Positions 57,885-64,000 of a stretch of 64,000 bases of DNA are shown piece by piece. Position 1 is the stretch's first letter. The number at the start of each line of letters is the position of its first letter. The notes beneath the pieces were generated by a model. The model was not told the origin of the DNA. It did no database searches and was given only the letters and a program-made list of their open reading frames with translations. Both the position numbers and the translations under genes were made by a program. The stretch is from Betaproteobacteria bacterium (GTDB lineage Bacteria > Pseudomonadota > Gammaproteobacteria > Burkholderiales > Usitatibacteraceae), in assembly GCA_016711875.1 (NCBI GenBank), contig JADJSD010000022.1, forward strand, positions 178,871 to 242,870, read 5' to 3'.

Positions 57885-58877
57885 CAGGGGTTCTCCAGGC
57901 GGGACCGGTCGGCGCGCTCTCCGGTCGAGTCGGATGCAGGCCGCCAGGGTGCCCCGGCCCCGCCTCGGCGACCGGGAGCACCGTCTGCGCACGCCGGCGC
58001 CGCGAACGGGCAGCAGGTGCGGAAGACGCAGCCCCAAGGGCGGTCGATGCCGGTCGGCATTCGCCGCGCAGCAGGTCGAGGGACTGGCGCACGGCCGGGT
58101 CGGGATGGGCACGCTGGCGAGGAGCGCGGGTGTACGGGTGCCGCGGCGTCTCGTAGAGCGCGCGCGTGGGGCGATCTCCACCAGGCGGCCAGGTACATCA
58201 CCGCCACCCGGTCGGCGATCAGGCGCACCACGCCCAGGTTGTGCGAGATGAAGAGCATCGTGAGGCCCAGCGCGCGCGCAGCTCCGCGAGGACGTTGATG
58301 ATCTGCGCCTGCACGGACACGTCCAGCGAGGACACCGGCCTCGTCCGCGACGATGAAGCGCGGGTTCACGGCGAGCGCCCGGGCGATGCCCACGCTGGCG
58401 CTGGCCGCCTGACATCGCATGCGGATAGCGGTCGGCGTGGTCAGGGTCGAGGCCCACCAGCGCGAGCATCTCGCCACGCGGGCGCGGCGCGAGGCCCGGT
58501 CGCCGGTCTGGTGGATGACCCAAGCCCCTCGGCCACGATGTCGCCCACGGTCATGCGCGGGTCGAGCAGAGCGAACGGGTCCTGGAAGATGATCTGCATC
58601 TGCCGGCGCAGGCAGCACCCGGGCCAGCTGCCATCGCCGTCACGTCGTGCTCGCCGAAACGCACGCGCCCGAGGTCGGCTCCACCAGCCGAGATGAGCGC
58701 ACGCCGGAGCGTCGTCTTGCCGGAGCCGGATTCGCCCACAGCGCGAGCACCTCGCCCTCACGCCAGGCTGATCGTCGTCGTCGACGGCGCGCAGCATGCG
58801 CGGGCGCCACCAGCGGCGGCCCACGGGGAAGGCGACCGACAACCGCTCGGCTCTCACGAGGTCCTTCGGCAAGGCGC

Positions 58878-58881
<4 letters not shown>
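57884..58881 (-). pseudogene. Opp/Dpp-type ABC ATPase (second, DppF-like), several frame breaks
   Basis: ATP-binding subunit of a peptide/opine-type importer. Pieces in shifting frames rebuild the domain: MSALPKDLVRAERLSVAFPV, GESGSGKTTLRRA (Walker A), QIIFQDPFALLDPRMTVGD, MSGGQRQR (signature), VGIARALAVNPRFIVADE (Walker B), LTMLFISHNLGVVRLIADRV and the C-terminal oligopeptide-transporter extension with Cys (GCVFRTCCPFA). At least four indels are needed. The order of motifs is normal and no internal deletion is seen, so the gene may be intact in the real genome. Start overlaps dppD (ATGA); stop overlaps PMH. Confidence 0.78.
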
Positions 58882-59889
<1,008 letters not shown>

Positions 59890-59909
<20 letters not shown>

Positions 59910-60787
59910 CGAGCACGTCCCGGAGCCAGTCGCCCAGCATCTGGACGATGAAGGTGATCATCACGATGACCATCGCCGGGGCGACGGCCACCCACCACGC
60001 GAACACCAGGTGGTCGCGCCCGTCGCCCACCATGCGCCCGAGCGAGGCCGTGGGCGGCTGCACGCCGATGCCCAGGAACGAGAGCGAGGACTCGAGCAGG
60101 AGGATCGACGGGAAGTTGAGCGTGAGCAGCACGATGAGGGGCGAGGCGATGTTCGGCAGCACGTGCCGGAACGCGATCCACGCCGTGGAGGCCCCCAGCG
60201 CCCGGCTCGCCTCGATGTACGGCATTTCGCGCACCTGCAGCACCTGGCCGCGCACCACGCGCGCGTAGCTCTCCCACCGCGCGAGGCCCACCAGCACCAC
60301 GAGCACCGGGATGTCCGAACCGAACGCCGCGATGCCCACGAGTACCAGCAGCAGGAAGGGCACCGTGATGAAGATGTCGACCACCGTCATGATGGCCCGA
60401 TCCACGAAGCCGCCCGAAGCCCCGCGACCGGGCCCGGCGGTGGTGCTCACCAGGCAACCGATGGCAGGACCGCCGACGAACGCGATGCCCACGCTCACGC
60501 GGATGCCATGCGGCGAGCGCGCCAGCGGGTCGCGGCCAGCTGGTCCGTGCCCAGCAGGTGCTCGCCGTCGTACCCCTCCAGGAAGAGGGCGGATGGAGCT
60601 TGTTCAGGATGTCCGTCGCCACGGGGTCGTGCCGGATCGACCCGGCGAAAGGTGGCGGCGAGGCGCGATGAGGATCGCACCCGGCGATGCACCCCGGATG
60701 GCGCAGCGGCATGCGCCGCCAGGCGAGCCGGCGCGAGAAAGCGCGAATCCAGGGCGCCGGCGACGGAGATGCGGCGGCGCCGCTCAC
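59890..60787 (-). CDS. Opp/Dpp-type ABC permease (DppC-like), frame break near N-terminus
   Basis: Inner-membrane permease. The clean C-terminal 200 residues (59890-60498) carry hydrophobic segments VDIFITVPFLLLVLVGIAAF and PAMVIVMITFIVQMLGDWLR, and the EAA loop EASRALGASTAWIAFRHVLP. The N-terminal part (HDPVATDILNKLHPPS, then GYDGEHLLGTDQLA) lies in other frames, so one or two indels fall between about 60500 and 60600. The GTG at 60787 overlaps the dppB stop. Confidence 0.85.
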
Positions 60788-61700
60788 GATTCACCCTCAC
60801 CCCCAGGTCCACCGCGGCGTAGAGCAGGTCCACCACCAGGTTCACGCCCACCACCGCGAACGAATAGGCGATGACGCCGAACTGCAGGATCGGGAAGTCG
60901 CGACGCGACACCGACCCGGTGAGCACCTTGCCCAGGCCGGGCCAGGAGAACACCGTCTCGACGATGAGCGAACCGTTGATGAGCCCGGCCACCCTCGAGG
61001 CCTAGCACCGTGATAGCGGCAGGATGGCGTTTCGCATGACGTGCAGCCCGATCACGCGCGATTCAGCAGGCCCTTGGCGCGGGCGGTGCGCACGAAATCC
61101 TCGTTGCGACGTCGAGCATCGTGCTGCGCATCTGGCGGGCCGGGGCCGCGATGAGGGGCAGCGCGAGCGTGATGGCCGGAAGCACGTAGTGGGCCGGCGT
61201 CTTCGCGCCGGTGCTCGGCAGCCAGTTGAGGTGGTAGCCGAAACGAGGATCAGGAGGATGGCGATGATGAAGTGCGGCACCGCGTAGCCCATGAAGGCGA
61301 TGCCCATGGCCGCGCGCGCCTCCGCGCGGCCGCGCCTGAGCGCCGCCAGCGCGCCCAGCGGCACGCCCACGGCGGTGCCCAGCAGCAGCGCGAGGCCCGC
61401 GAGCTGCAGGGTGGGCTGGAGGCGCTCCGCGTAGACCGTGGTCACCGGCCGGCGCTCGATGATGCTCACGCCGAAGTCCCCCCGCGCGAGGTTGCCCAGG
61501 TAGATGGCGAACTGCGCCGGCAGGCTCTTGTCGAGCCCCCACTCGCGCTCCATCTCCACGATCTGCTCCGGCGTCGCGCCGTCGGGATAGAGGATGTCCA
61601 CCGGCGAGCCCGCCATGCGGATCGCCGCGAAGCAGCCGGCGAGCACGAGCAGGACGGTCGCGATCGCGCGACCGGTCCGCCAGAGGATGAAATGGAGCAC
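60784..61700 (-). pseudogene. Opp/Dpp-type ABC permease (DppB-like), several frame breaks
   Basis: Inner-membrane permease. The first 150 residues are clean: MLHFILWRTGRAIATVLLVL, SLPAQFAIYLGNLARGDFG, the periplasmic loop and LLLGTAVGVPLGALAALRRG. Later pieces are in shifted frames: GYHLNWLPSTGAKTPAHYVL, FVRTARAKGLL (EAA loop end), VIGLHVMRNAILPL, and VAGLINGSLIVETVFSWPGL with FGVIAYSFAVVGVNLVVDLL. Single missing bases at about 61240, 61112, and two or three near 61010-61040 explain this. All motifs are present and in order. Confidence 0.82.
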
Positions 61701-61722
61701 GGACGCGAGGGCCGGGGCTGCC

Positions 61723-63288
61723 CTACCTGCCCTTCATCGCGACCTGCCCCGCCCGGAACGTGAGCTCGTACGGGCGCTGCGCCGTCGGGATCTTCCAGTC
61801 GATGTCGTCGCGCATCGCGTAGCCCTCGTAGGGCTGGTAGAGGACGATCCAGCCGCTCTCGAGGTCCGCGAGCTCCTGGAGCTTCCGGTAGGCGCCGGTG
61901 CGCTCCTTCGCGTCGGTCGCGAATCGCGCCTTCTCGTAGGTCGCCTTCCACTCGGGGTGCGTGGGCTTCCACAGGCCGCGCGAGGTGACCCAGCTCTTCT
62001 CCGACCAGTGCGTGTCGAAGGCCCCCATGGGATCGGGGTAGTACATCGGGTTCGACCACGGACGCATCATGACCTTCGTGTGGTCGCCGGTGCCGAAGAA
62101 GGGCTCGGTCTGCTGCAGCTTCACGTTGATGCCGACCTTCTTCCACATGTCGGCGATGACTTGGGCGCCCAGGTCGCCGTAGAGGTAGTACTCGGGGAAG
62201 AACGTGATCTCGATGGGCTCGCCCTTGTAGCCGGCCTTCTTCAGCAGGGCCTTGGCGCCTTCCGGGTCGAAGCGGTAGTAGTTCATGTCCGGCATGAACA
62301 TCGGCTCGCCGTACTCCACGAACTGGTGCGCCTTGGGCGCCTTGCCACGCCCGCCCCACAGGGCCTTCACGAGCTTCTCGCGGTCGATGGCGAGGTTGAG
62401 CGCCTTCCTCAGGTCCGGGCTCGCCATCTGCGGGTGGCTCATGTTGATGACCCACACGTGGAAGATGGGCAGCGCCCCGCCCACGATGCGGTAGCCCTTC
62501 ACGCGCTTCACGGCCGCTTCCTGGTCCGGGGGCACGTTGGTGATGAAATCGACTTCCTTGTTCACGAGCGCGGTGATGCGCGCCGCGACCTCGGGGATGC
62601 GCACGTAGGTGATCTTGTCGAAGGGCGGCTTCGGGCCCCAGAACTTGTCATGCCGCACCAGGACCGCCTCCTCGTTGGGCTTGAGGGACTCCACCTTGTA
62701 GGGTCCGGTGCCCACGGGCTTCAGGCCCGCCTTGTCGAGGCCCACGCTCTCCACGTACTTGCGCGAGGTGATGCCGGCGTTGCGGGCCGACAGCAGCGTC
62801 TCCATGAGCGGGTCGGGCTTCGTCGTATGGATGCGGACCGTGGACTTGTCCACGACGTCCACCGACTTGAAGTTGTAGAAGAAGCGTCCGTTGGAGGCGC
62901 GGAAGCGCGGGTCCTTCGGCGCGAAGACCCGCTCGAGGGAGAACTTCACGTCCCCGGCGTCCATCACGTTGCCGTCGTGCATCACCACGCCCTCGCGCAG
63001 CTTGAGCTCCATCGTGGTCGGCGCCACCATCTTCCAGGAAAGGGCGAGCCCCGGCACGAACTTGAGCGGCGCGGTGTAGTTCTCGCGCTCGATGAGCGTG
63101 TCGAACAGGTTGTGCAGCATCTGCGCCTCGTTGTTGCCCGTGGCCTCGTTCACGTCGAGCGAGCGCACGTGGGAGGCGACGCCGACGCGCAGCTCCGCCG
63201 CGGCGGCCGGCAGCGCGGCCAGGGAGGCAAGGAGGGCGAATGCGAGCGCGAGCGCGCCTGCGCGAGACTTGTCGATGGGTTGCTTCAT
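61723..63288 (-). CDS. Opp/Dpp-type ABC transporter substrate-binding protein (family 5)
   Basis: 521-aa periplasmic protein, frame intact. Signal peptide (SRAGALALAFALLASLAALP, cleavage near AAA-A). The mature chain has LRVGVASHVRSLDVNEATGN, the family 5 hallmark LREGVVMHDGNVMDAGDVKF, GTGPYKVESLKPNEEAVLVR, and PDLRKALNLAIDREKLVKAL. This family binds peptides, nickel, opines and other small solutes, so sequence alone gives no ligand. It is the first gene of an importer whose last gene is coupled to PMH; a phosphonate or phosphate ester is therefore a reasonable ligand guess. Confidence 0.93.
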   Translation of the reverse strand: MKQPIDKSRAGALALAFALLASLAALPAAAAELRVGVASHVRSLDVNEATGNNEAQMLHNLFDTLIERENYTAPLKFVPGLALSWKMVAPTTMELKLREGVVMHDGNVMDAGDVKFSLERVFAPKDPRFRASNGRFFYNFKSVDVVDKSTVRIHTTKPDPLMETLLSARNAGITSRKYVESVGLDKAGLKPVGTGPYKVESLKPNEEAVLVRHDKFWGPKPPFDKITYVRIPEVAARITALVNKEVDFITNVPPDQEAAVKRVKGYRIVGGALPIFHVWVINMSHPQMASPDLRKALNLAIDREKLVKALWGGRGKAPKAHQFVEYGEPMFMPDMNYYRFDPEGAKALLKKAGYKGEPIEITFFPEYYLYGDLGAQVIADMWKKVGINVKLQQTEPFFGTGDHTKVMMRPWSNPMYYPDPMGAFDTHWSEKSWVTSRGLWKPTHPEWKATYEKARFATDAKERTGAYRKLQELADLESGWIVLYQPYEGYAMRDDIDWKIPTAQRPYELTFRAGQVAMKGR

Positions 63289-63317
63289 GTCGGTTCTCCT
63301 CCGGTTGGCGGGGGGGT

Positions 63318-63335
63318 CCCGGCGAATTCGCCGGG
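63318..63335. repeat. 18-base perfect palindrome before dppA
   Basis: CCCGGCGAA and its exact inverse, with no loop, lie in the 100-base gap between the dehydrogenase gene and the binding protein gene. It could be an operator or, with imperfect pairing of its flanks, a terminator stem; no T run follows on either strand. Confidence 0.4.
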
Positions 63336-63388
63336 CCGCCCCTCATGATGGAACCGCGATGCTTCGCTTTCGTGACGCCCCGGATCGC

Positions 63389-64000
63389 TCAGGGCACGAT
63401 GGCCGCGCGCAGGACCTTGCGGTCCTCCGCGTCCTTCTGCCGGCCTGCCCGACTTCAGCTGAGCCTTACCGTCCACGAGCGCATGGAACGGAAAGCGCTC
63501 GCGGTTGCCGTGGACGAAATCAAGCGCCTCGATGAGGAGTGCCTCGGGTGGTAGTTGTGCACGCCGCGGATCGTGAGGAGCTTGCGGAGGACCATGTTCG
63601 CGTCGATCGACACGGTCGAGCCCGGGTTCACAGTGCCGCCGAAGACAAGAAGCGACCGCCGGTGCAGCATCTGCAGGCCCGGGATCGCCACCTCAGGATA
63701 ACCGCACACACCTCGATGACGGCATCCGCGCCTTCCAGCCACACGGGGCCTTACGGCCTTGACGAGATCCGCCTCGGACATCGACGAGGATCGAACGCAC
63801 GTGGTCGCAGCCGAACTCCGGCCCAGTTCGCGCCGCGTAACCTCGGTTGTCAGGCCGATCACGAGCCGTGCCCCGCGCCCCTTCGCGAGGGCCGCGCCGT
63901 AAAGGCCCGGGGCCGGAGCCGGGAACGACGACCGCCTCGCCCAGCTTGACCTCGGCCTGCTCCGTGACCGACACCATCGTCGCCACGCCGCAGTTGACCG
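63389..64000 (-). pseudogene. Zinc-type alcohol dehydrogenase (MDR), phosphonate-cluster type, 5' end outside window, frame breaks
   Basis: C-terminal part of a medium-chain dehydrogenase. From the right edge, CGVATMVSVTEQAEVKLGEA and VVVPGSGP start the NAD-binding domain. Shifted frames add RLVIGLTTEVTRRELG, GYPEVAIPGLQMLHRRSLLV, FGGTVNPGSTVSIDANMVLR and KLLTIRGVHNYHP, ending KVLRAAIVP. At least five indels are needed. The chain resembles the alcohol dehydrogenases known beside phosphonate catabolism genes (TIGR03366-like). It is followed 100 bases later by the transporter operon on the same strand. Real state cannot be judged from this sequence. Confidence 0.72.

Overview
The window is strongly GC-rich DNA, with G or C at most third codon positions and very long open frames antisense to real genes. 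It comes from a Gram-negative bacterium, most likely a betaproteobacterium. The evidence for that is the gene orders suhB / trmJ / cysE-iscR-iscS and dapA-bamC-MBL hydrolase, together with IscR, MutS, BamC and SlyD sequences of proteobacterial type. The genus cannot be told from this sequence. No tRNA, rRNA, CRISPR array, insertion sequence or phage gene was recognised.

Layout. (1) 1-6.3 kb is a housekeeping block: iscS (cut by the left edge), iscR and cysE on the minus strand with an IscR-type operator, then an MFS transporter, trmJ, suhB and a MenA-like prenyltransferase. (2) 6.4-22.4 kb is a dense signalling island. It holds a 1108-aa PAS/GAF histidine kinase with an adjacent REC-HD-GYP regulator, a GGDEF-hemerythrin protein translationally coupled to a 2053-aa hybrid kinase, a second REC-HD-GYP protein, and a hybrid kinase whose N-terminus carries every ligand residue of the plant and cyanobacterial ethylene receptor. 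(3) 22.7-27.2 kb holds two small exported proteins and a minus-strand unit, mostly joined by ATGA overlaps: a degenerate kinase/GGDEF protein, a Crp/Fnr regulator, a truncated SDR and an alternative oxidase (AOX). (4) 27.2-37 kb is mixed: small stress-type proteins, PssA, an AI-2E family permease, a histidine kinase, a CheB-CheR-PAS protein, a PAS protein, a histone-H1-like protein and mazEF. (5) 37-47.3 kb is mostly housekeeping: mutS, a metallophosphoesterase lipoprotein, slyD, bcp, roxA, a repeat-rich lipoprotein with its own promoter and terminator, then MBL hydrolase, bamC, dapA and a methyltransferase on the minus strand. (6) 47.3-64 kb is one long minus-strand phosphonate and phosphoester scavenging cluster.

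How the cluster in region 6 fits together. In transcription order it contains a zinc alcohol dehydrogenase cut by the right edge, an Opp/Dpp-type ABC importer, a phosphonate monoester hydrolase (PMH) with the Cys-x-Pro-Ser-Arg formylglycine motif, and a PhoD phosphatase. These are followed by a 2-aminoethylphosphonate (AEP) ABC importer, AEP transaminase PhnW, alanine dehydrogenase, an FAD amine oxidoreductase and a methyltransferase. Many joints are start/stop overlaps (dppD-dppF, dppF-PMH, PMH-phoD, permease-phnW, oxidase-methyltransferase), so one transcript is likely. The inferred logic is that the two importers bring in free AEP and a larger phosphonate ester, PMH and PhoD release the parts, PhnW moves the amino group to pyruvate, and alanine dehydrogenase regenerates pyruvate. 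No enzyme that cleaves the C-P bond of phosphonoacetaldehyde is visible in the window.

Sequence quality. Single-base frame breaks occur in iscS, the MFS gene, cheBR, bamC and PMH, and they are frequent from about 57.5 to 61.3 kb and 63.4 to 64 kb. The translated motifs continue intact in the next frame, so consensus errors are more likely than gene decay.
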